DNA of 10,656 bases from Euperipatoides rowelli (lineage: Eukaryota > Onychophora > Udeonychophora > Euonychophora > Peripatopsidae): assembly GCA_003024985.2 (NCBI GenBank), contig PXIH01S0022481.1. The stretch is one strand, 5' to 3'. A program made the position numbers and the translations under genes. The notes beneath the pieces were generated by a model, which was given only the letters and a program-made list of their open reading frames with translations, did no database searches and had not been told where the DNA came from. This document shows, one piece after another, positions 1 through 7,622 of the stretch (position 1 is the stretch's first letter; every line of letters starts with the position of its first letter).

Positions 1-165
1 TATGAAGCACGTTTCTCAAACAAACTTCTTCTCTTGTAGTGACATTTATTAGATAGATTTAGGAAGCTACTCAAGGTTATAATGCTTTAGTGAATGCACA
101 TTGAAAGAAATTCAAGAAAATTTTACATCGGTCTCAGAGACCTTGAGCGGGCACTCTAGGGTTAA
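1..165 (-). mobile_element. piggyBac-like element, one terminus (rest lies left of the window)
   Basis: Read on the minus strand, the sequence runs TTAA (162-165), then CCCTAGAGTGCCCGC, then a perfect hairpin palindrome GGTCTC-A-GAGACC (130-142). PiggyBac-superfamily elements insert at TTAA, duplicate it, and begin CCC[TA]; that is established knowledge. The same layout (TTAA, CCCT, a CGC block, then a palindrome of GGTmTC...GAGAyC type) recurs at 10573-10607 in the opposite orientation, which supports reading both as related transposon ends. No transposase is visible, so this may be a MITE or the end of a longer copy. The other terminus is outside the window, so the family is inferred from the end sequence only. 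Confidence 0.45.
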
Positions 166-1140
166 TTAGATATCCCTGACTTATTTAAATCTAAATATCA
201 AGTTACCAAATATTATTTTTTGCAGGAACTGGCTGAAATAAAAACATAAAAAAATTACCTAAAATTAAATATTAAACTATTTCTGATAAAACTCAACAGG
301 AAGCTTATAAAGACCCGAACCCGATTAAAATAATGTACTCTTTACTCAGTTCTGCTAAGAGAAACAAAACCTAACAGGTCTATTGTATCACATGTCTAAT
401 GGAAAGGTCAAATGGCAAGACAAATAAAAGAGTGTCACTAATAGTTATTTAAACAACTAAAAATTTAACAAACATGACTTCGTAAAAAATAAGAAAAACT
501 GGCTAGTTTAATATATATAAATGATTTATTAAATATATTATTTTAACATTTGAAATAAATAATACTGATTTCTGTTCTATCATAAACAATTATACAACAA
601 CTTAAAACAATTTAAACAAATGGCAAAACATTTACAAAAACTGAATATATCATTTAAATAATCAAATTATAAATAGACAGCAATAAATATAAATGACTTA
701 AAAATTTATTTTATCAATGAAATTTAAAAGGTTTTATAATTTTGGTAAAAAAAATGAGATTTTTGTTAAGTTTAGTTTAAAAAAATAAAGATTTTGCCTT
801 AGCCTTCTCTGATTTACAAAATAAATAAATACATATAATTTACATTAATTGTATTATGTTCAATTTAAATGCATCCTCGCTCCTTCAGTGAGTCCGTCTC
901 AGAATTGAAACTCAGGGGGGAGGGGGGGAAATGAAATTGATAAACACATAAAAGTCTATCTTGAAAAGGAAAAGTTCTGTTGTAAAATGAAAGTTCTAAA
1001 TTTGACAGTGTAGAAATGCACTGAAACAAAAATTACTTTATTGAAGAAGATTTTATGTAGTTATAACAATGTTTGGAGATAATTAAAGTAGAGAAGTAAA
1101 ATTTATGATATCTGTCATGGTATTACCAAATTTTGTGAAA
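166..1140. other. AT-rich non-coding stretch
   Basis: I see no gene here: stop codons are dense in all frames and no splice-bounded open stretch stands out. The only compositional oddity is a G-run, six G, one A, seven G (915-928), just after a short balanced-composition patch at 870-914. The remainder is A/T homopolymer-rich intergenic or intronic DNA. Confidence 0.6.
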
Positions 1141-1437
1141 AGTACTATTGTGTGGAAATTGCGGCCTTAGGCTGTCGAAACATGACATGTCTCTTTAGTA
1201 TGCCAGTCTGAGTTGCATTAGATTTGAAAACTGCAGTGGCAAAGGGTTTGGACCTGTATGTTTAGCTTCAGCTTTCTTCTGATTAAGCTGGTTAATCTGG
1301 ATGATGTTTAAGGAAAAAGCAGTTATTTTCCTGCGCTCATCTGACGCTGCCTTGAGCTGGTTTAAGGTTGGCCTTTACATAGCCAGAGTTGGCATGTTTG
1401 TAGGTCTGTGGCTTACTGTTGCTGGATAACTTTTCAG

Positions 1438-1575
1438 GCAAGTATTGTTACTGCCAACAGGTTTCTCTGCCAACCGCTTGTGAACAACCACCAAGGAAAA
1501 TAGGGATGTTTACGGACTACTGCAACATCAGGAAACTTCAGCAGGCAATTACTAAGTCAGGAGCTAGTCACAAAT
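1438..1575 (+). other. candidate internal exon, 138 nt, splice-bounded and open in one frame
   Basis: The segment is preceded by a good acceptor (pyrimidine-rich tract ending aacttttcag, AG at 1436-1437) and followed by a consensus donor, gtaagt (1576-1581). Its length is a multiple of three. One of the three plus frames, the one beginning with two bases of a split codon, is open throughout and contains the motif EQPPRKIGMFTDYCN. The base composition is clearly less AT-rich than the flanks. I do not recognise the peptide, and no partner exon is evident in the AT-rich surroundings. It could equally be a non-coding RNA exon, a UTR exon or chance. The minus strand of the same island also has long open stretches, which weakens the coding reading. 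Confidence 0.2.
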
Positions 1576-1860
1576 GTAAGTAAATATAAAATCGAGAGTA
1601 ACAAGAACAAATAAAATAAAATGAGAGAGATATAACCAGTTCTTCTTTTTATAATATTTTGAATTTATAAAAATACTGCTTTTGGTGAAAAAGTTAAAAT
1701 TTTAATTGGATCTCAAAGGATCAAAGGAGGGCACACCAATAATTATTGAAACAGTAAAAATTATGAATAAATTAAATCACTATTTCCAATCATGTTTTAG
1801 AATCTTGTTTTAATTGAACTTTTGTTAATGTTTTAAAATATACTCGATCCTAGAAGGTTG

Positions 1861-1873
1861 AGGGGATTCCCCT
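1861..1873. promoter_or_regulatory. NF-kappaB/Rel-type site (GGGGATTCCCC)
   Basis: AGGGGATTCCCCT is a perfect palindrome around a central T, and its core GGGGATTCCCC fits the canonical kappa-B consensus GGGRNWYYCC bound by Rel-family factors (Dorsal, Dif and Relish in insects). It stands out in strongly AT-rich surroundings. No promoter or gene is visible next to it, so its activity is unknown and chance is possible. Confidence 0.25.
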
Positions 1874-2215
1874 GAAATGGCATCATCCTGTGTTAGCAAC
1901 ATAGCCTATATTGTTTAGCTAAAATATCTCTCATCACAATATATAAAAATACAATTATTAAAAGTAATATCAGAGAAGGCATTTTGATAATTGTTAGTAC
2001 ATATATTTTAGGAAATATCAGAGAAGGCAGCAAATTGAATTAGAATTCCGAAAAGAGCAAAGCTCTAGGTGTTATAATTTTATAAATAATGAAATAGTGT
2101 TTTTATTGTTGTTCTGTGATAAATGATCTATCTACTGTTACAACAACTCTTCACAGCTTCAATGATTGATTTAAACCATCTGACTTAGGTTGGAGAGTTT
2201 TGATAAAGTTTTAGT

Positions 2216-2339
2216 GAGAGGAGATAACTAGACGGGAGAAGATAATTGTTTCCTAACAAAGTTGTGGGCTTCATTCTGACCGTTATCAGCTGTACGGAAA
2301 TCTTTTATTATCTCCTTTTGAAATAAAGTCTAGCCTCTC
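2216..2339. repeat. imperfect inverted repeat, possible small MITE relic
   Basis: The left arm reads GAGAGG, then CTAGAC, then GGAGAAGATAAT (2216-2246). The right arm, read on the minus strand from 2339, gives GAGAGG, CTAGAC, then GGAGATAAT (2339 back to about 2307), with different spacers between the blocks. Shared blocks in the same order on opposite strands suggest a decayed foldback or TIR element. I see no clear target-site duplication, so the class is undetermined. Confidence 0.25.
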
Positions 2340-3635
2340 TTTAAAAACAAAACAAAAAATTATACAGTTTGATTCCAGACTTTCAAAATTTATTAAGTTT
2401 AAATATGTAAGGTTTTTATTAAAATAAACCTATATATACAAATGATTGAAAGATGTTATCTTAGAAAACAACAATTACATTAAATATGTACAGTACATAC
2501 TTAATTAATGAACTTATATGTTATGATAATATATAAACATACAGTATAGCAAATCTGAGTGTACAGTATAATGGATATGAAATAACAATACAGAAATATT
2601 ATTATAATAGCCTTATGGTTTAACCATTTATGTTAATATACAACTTTAAGACTTGACATATGGTTTAACAAACATGAATATATTAAATATTTGTCAAGAA
2701 ACATGTATACAATTATACAAATTATAACTATATTAATTGTTAGGATTTATTCTTACTTAACATGTCCACAAATTAAAGGTAACAATCAGTCAATATCATA
2801 ATTTCCTAACTATGAATATCAATAACTGAAATAATATTTGAGAACAATAATTATGATATCCTAGCCATAATTTCTTTAATGATTAATATCAGTCAGTCGG
2901 ATTCGAGTAGGGAAAAACAACTATCCCTTACGTATACACTTATATTTTATTAATTTTTTTATAATTGTAATATTATTAACTTACTTTATCAGTTATTTCA
3001 TTTGTGTTTCATGTAATTCCCTATTTGAAAAAAATGTAGAAACTCTATAGTGATAATAGCTTATTTTACTGAAAAATACAAAATTACACAATAACCAATT
3101 TGATCTTCATTTATCTAATTTTGGATCTCTGCTGTGACAATTAATGCTTCAAACTATAAAATGATTTAATATCTTTGTCTTCATAAGTTGTTGTTTCAGA
3201 CATAATATTGAACTTTGTTTGAACTTCTCCCTATATTTTTTAACAGGAAGTGTTTGCTGTTGTTTTCACTATACTAAAGTTTTAAATTTGTCTAAATATG
3301 TAAGTACAACCTACTGGGTTTCTTTAGTACCTTTAATTGTTTGACTCATGATCAAAATTATCAAATCATCTACTTAAAAATTCAAATTATTTAAATTAAT
3401 TGCTAATTGTAGTTGCTGTGAGAATGTTTTTTTTTTGAAGAGAACTCATTATTTTTCCTCCTGAGATGAAACATCAAAATTTAATTTGTTCAGTTCTTAT
3501 TATGGAGGATAAAATAAATTGCAGAATTTATTGTAGGGAAGGATTATTTAACAACTAATATTATTATTATTATTGTGTATTTATTTAACTATAATAGAAC
3601 AATATTATATACAATGAAATTTACCATTCATCTTT

Positions 3636-3669
3636 ATAAAGCCCTAGCCCCAAAGGATGTGGGCTTTAT
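3636..3669. repeat. perfect 9-bp inverted repeat (hairpin)
   Basis: ATAAAGCCC (3636-3644) is matched by GGGCTTTAT (3661-3669) across a 16-nt loop. It is a clean stem in otherwise AT-rich DNA. No RNA family is recognised, and nothing beside it needs a terminator. Confidence 0.35.
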
Positions 3670-4499
3670 TTACATTTTTTAACCTTGATTCCATTAGATT
3701 CATTTAACTATATACAGTAAATAAGGTTTAAAGAAATAAAATAATTTAAACAAAAAACATATCTAAATGATAGAAAATATAAAGTTAAATAACTAATCAA
3801 ATTATGAGTAATTAATAATGTCCAAACTGAAATAACTTTTTCACTTTAACTTGCCAACATGAATATCGAAGACAATATTATAATACAAGGCAATCCCAAC
3901 GATTCAAATAAAACAAACAAAATAAAGTTTATTTCCTGATATTATCCGGTCTTTTTTTCCTATTTTTTCCAATTAATCCACAAGTCACCACAGTTTATCA
4001 ATGATCCATTGCAAATCTATCAATTGTTAAACAAACATCTTGATGCAGTCAACTTTTTCAGACAGACAAACGTTGTTCTCTCGTCAACTCGAAGTCATCG
4101 GGAATGCAAAGTACATAGCAGTTATCAACTTCCAGGGCAGAGAAAAAAAACACCACCACCAACAATTATAGCTGAATCCAGTTTTTTTTGAGGCCATTGC
4201 TTAATACAACTTTAGTATAAAATACAAATTGAATGGATTATAGAATGTCCTTAGAGATCGGCTTGAGATGGTCCTGAATATTACAATTAGGCCTGTATGC
4301 AAAGAGTAAAATCAATTCACTGATAATCCTATTGTACATCCACTGCTTCATGTATACAAACCTCTTAAACAAACAATTATATTTCCAATAAACCATAACT
4401 TATATAATAAAAAAAACATAATAAAATAAAATTTAAGGACTATTTACAAAAGAAAATAATTCAGGCAGCCATCCGGCGCCATTACATTGAGACAAAGAT

Positions 4500-4901
4500 A
4501 TGAGTGAAGTAGAAGAGGAAGTGAGAGAGAAATTAACCTATTGGCTATTGATTTGGAGCTTAAATCCAAGCCAGAGAAGCAGGATTAATCATGGATCTTC
4601 AAATTACTCATCATTGAAAATTTTCTTTAATAAGATATTATCAGTATCTAATAAATTTTCCCTACTAATTTTGTGTCTTTTACAACAGTTGTTTGATCAT
4701 GATGCTCTAGTTCCAAATAGTATCTTCCTCAAGTCCAATTTTGTCCACTCTTTCCCTGACATATCATCAGTCAGGGAGCTCCCTTTGTCATCCCTGGACT
4801 GTAATCATTTTTTGGTCTACAAAAGTATTTCTTTGATCATACTTAAAAAGTGCTCAATATTTTTTTTTTTTTTTTTGCCAATCACATTTTATTTTAAGTA
4901 G
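4500..4901 (+). other. 133-codon open frame, probably not a gene
   Basis: This is an ATG-initiated frame in reasonable start context (aaagATGAG), whose first 35 or so codons begin MSEVEEEVREKLTYW and look protein-like. The rest is a mixture of S, L, I, F and N typical of AT-rich non-coding DNA, and it runs through a 17-T tract encoding poly-Phe before stopping. No domain, signal peptide or acceptor/donor pair supports it. The bases just upstream (about 4462-4499, cagccatccggcgccatt) are more GC-rich and could be part of an unannotated exon or another old repeat. Kept only because it is the longest open frame in the left half. Confidence 0.12.
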
Positions 4902-5097
4902 TTGACTCAGAAAGTAAGGCTTTAAGATTATTATTACATTTTTTTAACGTTAGATAGGAATTTAGGAAAGTAAACAATGAATCATTTATTCAGGCGTTTA
5001 AAAAAATATTTTTATTTCAAAGTAATAAATTTTATGATCCTGAAAATGTATTTGTTTAGATTGAACTGCAAGTTGATGATGTCATTAGGCCTACATA
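4860..5097 (-). other. possible retroposed 3' end (poly-A tail on the minus strand)
   Basis: Bases 4860-4876 are 17 consecutive T. Read on the minus strand this is an A17 tract, preceded about 12-15 nt upstream by an AATAAA polyadenylation signal (within aaaataaaatg, complement of about 4884-4895). A signal at that spacing from a genomic A tail is what a reverse-transcribed mRNA or LINE/SINE 3' end looks like. The body would be the AT-rich, UTR-like DNA up to the hAT element at 5098. No coding frame is seen in it and no target duplication was found. Confidence 0.2.
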
Positions 5098-5105
5098 GTT
5101 ATCAA
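5098..5105. repeat. left 8-bp target-site duplication of the hAT-like element
   Basis: GTTATCAA lies immediately before the element start CAATGTTGGG. It is identical to 5690-5697. An 8-bp duplication is the hallmark of hAT insertion. Confidence 0.75.
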
Positions 5106-5689
5106 CAATGTTGGGCAGTAACAAAGTAAAAGTAACAAAGTACTTTACTTAAGTAAATGTAGCAATACTTCTTAGATTAACAAAGTAGTTTCCATTTACT
5201 AAACTTTTACTTGTAACGAAGTACTGTCATTTCAATTTTTAATTACTTTTACTTCATTACAATTAAAAAATACTTTTTGTTACAAGTAAGATATTATTAT
5301 AAGGAATTTGTGCGGTGTCATTTAATTGATTGCGCCTATTCTGATTCCACATTGGAGAATATGAACACTAGACCAGAGCACTGGACTATTTCTAGACTTG
5401 TAACACTGATCATAGACATAGATTACCAAGGTTTGCAGTTCATAAGTTGAATTAAATTAACACGAGCTTGTTCGAGGAAAAGACAAATTTTAATATTGTC
5501 AATTTTTTGAAGAAAAAAAATAGACTACTTTTACTTCTACTTCAAAAGTAACAATTTGGTGAAGTACTTTTTTACTTTTACTTAAGTAAAGAAATTATGA
5601 AAGTACTTTTACTTTTATTTAAGTAGGCCATTTTCAATTTNCTTTTAGTTTTACTTAAGTACTTGCAACAAATACTTTGAACAATACTG
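5106..5689. mobile_element. non-autonomous hAT-like DNA transposon (584 bp)
   Basis: The element starts CAATGTTGGGCAGTAAC and its minus-strand reading starts CAGTATTGTTCAAAG, an imperfect terminal inverted repeat of the CAgTGTTGGG type. Perfect 8-bp duplications GTTATCAA flank it. Both subterminal zones (about 5116-5295 and 5520-5680) are dense in ACTTTTACTT/AAGTAAAAGT and ACTTAAGTA motifs in both orientations, such as could serve as reiterated transposase contacts or fold into hairpins. The middle (about 5300-5515) is ordinary sequence of higher complexity without an open frame, so no transposase is encoded and mobility would have required one in trans. One unresolved base (N, 5641) sits in the right subterminal array. 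Class assignment rests on the 8-bp duplication plus terminus; the exact family is not named. Confidence 0.75.
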
Positions 5690-5697
5690 GTTATCAA
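5690..5697. repeat. right 8-bp target-site duplication of the hAT-like element
   Basis: GTTATCAA follows directly after the element end ...ACAATACTG and is identical to 5098-5105. The lack of any mismatch suggests this insertion is not very old. Confidence 0.75.
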
Positions 5698-5974
5698 CAA
5701 CAATCACTAGATGGCAGCTAATGTGGGGACTCAGTTAATTATTTTGTTTTGTTAGTTTTTGGTGGGATCTTTTATTGTGCCTTTTTCTTTGTCTTTTTGA
5801 AAAAAAAATTTGTTCAATTTTGATTCCAAGGTGAAATATGCACAGTACATCCAAATTGTAAGTAAATGTATTCGTTAAATTTTATTGTGTGATAAATGAT
5901 TGATTTGATTCTCCACCATATAAAAATTACATTTTAAAACATGAAGAACAATATTGCATTTCATTTTTTTTTTG

Positions 5975-6009
5975 TCAGTCGGAGTGGATAGTAATAGTAT
6001 ACTTAGAGC
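5975..6009 (+). promoter_or_regulatory. candidate TATA-less core promoter (Inr plus DPE-like)
   Basis: TCAGTC at 5975-5980 matches the arthropod initiator TCAKTY, with +1 at A5977. The bases at about +29 to +33 (AGAGC, 6005-6009) match four of five positions of the downstream promoter element RGWYV. Many insect LTR retrotransposons use Inr/DPE promoters within the LTR. The position, about 410 bp before gag, is plausible, but the match is short. Confidence 0.25.
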
Positions 6010-6090
6010 GGAGGATCATGTTAGTTAACTTGTGCGGTCAACATAACACCTATAAATTATGAGATGATTACATATTTAAGTTATCGTGTT

Positions 6091-6200
6091 TGAAACATTC
6101 ATCATTACAAATATTTAACAAAATATTATTGTGCATAATTTATTCAAAAGACCAACTTGATGTAAACTTATCAAACATAATTATTCAGTGCATCGTTTCT
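6091..6200 (+). repeat. direct repeat, copy 1, in the leader
   Basis: The first 32 bases (6091-6122) are identical to 6267-6298. Similarity then continues with substitutions and small indels through the shared block ATTCAGTGCA (6183 against 6362). The offset grows from 176 to 179 bp, so there is a net 3-bp indel inside. The two copies form a spaced duplication lying just before gag. Confidence 0.6.
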
Positions 6201-6266
6201 AATAAGGGAGCATCCATTAAATGATCATTATTTATCAAAATAATTTCATTTATAATCCTATTTTTA

Positions 6267-6380
6267 TGAAACATTCATCATTACAAATATTTAACAAATA
6301 TTTATTTGTGCATCACTTTACCGGAAACATATCTATCATTGAAAATTTATCAAATAGTTTCATTCAGTGCAGCATTTAAA
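6267..6380 (+). repeat. direct repeat, copy 2, abutting gag
   Basis: Second copy of the leader repeat. It ends a few bases before the gag start at 6387. The upstream in-frame ATG at 6306 falls inside this copy, which is a reason to treat the 27 codons before 6387 as untranslated leader rather than Gag. Confidence 0.6.
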
Positions 6381-6386
6381 GGAAAC

Positions 6387-7403
6387 ATGGATGAACTTAT
6401 TTTCAGAATAGGCAGCTCAAAGGCCAAGCTCACCAGAATCACTACATTTAAAGATCAAATAAACATGACCACCATCACTGCTAGTGAAGTGAACATTCGC
6501 ATTGACATGCTCACAGAATTATGGACATATTTTTATGCCATAAATAAAATTGAATGTGACTGTCCTGATGCAGAACTAAATGTCCATCAGCAAGAACAAG
6601 AAGATTTTGAATCAAAGTTTTGTGATACAAAGGCATATCTAATGCAAGTCCTGGATCGATTGAATACATCACATAAAAATACCAACACAACATATTCTAG
6701 TGCAACTTCCCTGCCATCATCACACATCAAACTACCGATAATGGACTTACCAACATTTGATGGTGATTATTCAAACTGGATGTCATTCACTGATCTATTC
6801 ACTGCAGTCATACATGAAAATGAGTCGTTAAGACCATCACAAATAATGCATTATCTAAAATCTGCAATGAGGAAAGATGCGGCCAGATTGTTGAATACAA
6901 TTGCAGTTACTGATCAGAATTATGCTAAGGCATGGAAGATTCTTGTTGACCGGTACGCAAACAAGCGCCAAATCACCACATCACACTTGAAGGATATTTA
7001 TTCCATGTCAAGAATGACTCAAGAGTCCTCCAAGGAAATCAGACTTATAATACACATAACAACTGAAAATGTGCATGCTCTGCATTCTCTAGGCCTTCCC
7101 ATTGATCAATGGGACTGCCTGCTGTTATTTGCAGTAACTGACAGACTGGACAGTGAAACTCATCACCAGTGGAGATTATCTGTCAATGATGCAGATTATC
7201 CAACAATTGAACAACTAAAGATGTTCCTGTATAGGAGAGCAGAGCACTCGAGGCCACAAGCATTGATAAAAAATCATTACATAGTACAAAGACCAGTACT
7301 TCACCCAAACAACAAGCACATGCCATATCCTATCTTTCTGAAAAAATCAGTTTCACAAAGTGTGGGGCTCATCATCCACTTTTCAAGTGTGAGAAATTTT
7401 TAG
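6387..7403 (+). CDS. gag: Bel-Pao Gag polyprotein (DUF1759), uninterrupted frame
   Basis: A 338-residue capsid precursor that would bind and package element RNA into cytoplasmic particles. The start at 6387 (context aacATGG) is preferred to the in-frame ATG at 6306 because the earlier codons lie in the duplicated leader. Residues 1-100 are helical and charged, with an LTELW motif, as is usual for the Bel Gag N-terminus. The DUF1759 core begins near residue 118 with LPTFDGDYSNWMSFTDLF (121 onward) and continues through RPSQIMHYLKSAM, AARLL and the WKILVDRYANKRQI block. The last 20 or so codons are out of frame relative to the ancestral protein: the Cys/His stretch that should follow appears in another frame from 7361. 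No stop or shift breaks the first 320 or so codons, unlike all of pol downstream. Confidence 0.85.
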   Translation: MDELIFRIGSSKAKLTRITTFKDQINMTTITASEVNIRIDMLTELWTYFYAINKIECDCPDAELNVHQQEQEDFESKFCDTKAYLMQVLDRLNTSHKNTNTTYSSATSLPSSHIKLPIMDLPTFDGDYSNWMSFTDLFTAVIHENESLRPSQIMHYLKSAMRKDAARLLNTIAVTDQNYAKAWKILVDRYANKRQITTSHLKDIYSMSRMTQESSKEIRLIIHITTENVHALHSLGLPIDQWDCLLLFAVTDRLDSETHHQWRLSVNDADYPTIEQLKMFLYRRAEHSRPQALIKNHYIVQRPVLHPNNKHMPYPIFLKKSVSQSVGLIIHFSSVRNF

Positions 7404-7539
7404 CACTAATGTGAAAGAGAGAGTGGAGCAAGTGAAGACAGCATTACTGTGTTTCAATTGCCTTAACGCTGGACATACCGCAATGAGTTGCAAATCATCC
7501 CCATGTAAAAAATGCAATCATGCACACAACACTTTGTAA
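7361..7539 (+). pseudogene. Gag nucleocapsid zinc knuckles, in two shifted frames
   Basis: Two neighbouring pieces encode the RNA-binding end of Gag. From 7361 one frame reads CGAHHPLFKCEKF, a C-H-H-C fragment, and stops at 7412. From 7393 a second frame reads through CFNCLNAGHTAMSC (from 7450; classic CX2CX4HX4C) and then CKKCNHAHNTL before TAA at 7537-7539. The Bel family usually has exactly this pair: a CCHC knuckle followed by a CxKC..HH motif. Relative to gag the frame changes twice within about 60 bp, so the parts could not be translated together. The Cys and His ligands of the CCHC knuckle are all preserved. Confidence 0.8.
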
Positions 7540-7622
7540 TATTTGATGGCAAAACAAATATAGTTGAAAGAAATTCAACCAATACAACAGTATCAGCACA
7601 TCATGGCAGTAGCACCAAACCT

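Larger units (their letters stand above)
1582..4430. other. long AT-rich non-coding region
   Basis: No gene can be supported. Contents I could pick out: a 16-bp direct repeat AATATCAGAGAAGGCA at 1966-1981 and 2014-2029; a kappa-B palindrome at 1862-1872; an imperfect inverted repeat at 2216-2339; a perfect 15-nt palindrome TATGTAC-A-GTACATA at 2485-2499; a short ATT/TTA microsatellite at 3558-3574; and a hairpin at 3636-3669. The open frame at 4009-4191 is short, has a poly-lysine/proline patch from simple sequence, and shows no protein character. The whole stretch could be an intron or intergenic DNA. Confidence 0.6.
5698..6386 (+). other. presumed Bel-Pao 5' LTR and leader (boundaries not determinable)
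   Basis: A Bel-Pao copy should carry its 5' LTR upstream of gag, and this is the only space for it, but the 3' LTR is outside the window so no LTR pair can be aligned. I could not identify a convincing TG...CA boundary or a tRNA primer-binding site. Supportive hints are an arthropod initiator TCAGTC at 5975-5980, a TATAAAAA at 5919-5926 (too far upstream to pair with that initiator), and an imperfect duplication at 6091-6200 and 6267-6380 that runs up to the gag start. The stretch has no coding potential. Confidence 0.35.

Noticed and set aside
1160-1195. Hammerhead-like text (GGCC-TTA-GGCT followed by GTCGAAAC)
   Set aside because: The small stem and CGAAAC resemble part of a hammerhead core, but the required CUGANGA element is absent at the correct position.
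3558-3574. ATT/TTA microsatellite and other short palindromes such as 2485-2499 as functional sites
   Set aside because: Expected frequently in DNA this AT-rich; no supporting context.
4009-4191. 60-codon plus-strand open frame
   Set aside because: Short, in AT-rich non-coding DNA, with simple-sequence Lys/Pro/Phe runs; no domain, splice sites or conserved character.
5919-5926. TATAAAAA as TATA box for the retrotransposon
   Set aside because: It is about 58 bp from the initiator at 5977 instead of about 30, and such strings are common by chance in AT-rich DNA.
6306-6386. Upstream in-frame ATG extending Gag by 27 residues
   Set aside because: These codons lie in the second copy of the leader direct repeat, which is not coding in its first copy; the peptide does not resemble Gag, and the ATG at 6387 has better context.
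5698-6386. Exact 5' LTR boundaries and tRNA primer-binding site
   Set aside because: No second LTR in the window to align and no clear primer-binding match, so any coordinates would be guesses.
6511-6693. Minus-strand open frame across gag
   Set aside because: Antisense shadow of the strongly supported Gag frame.
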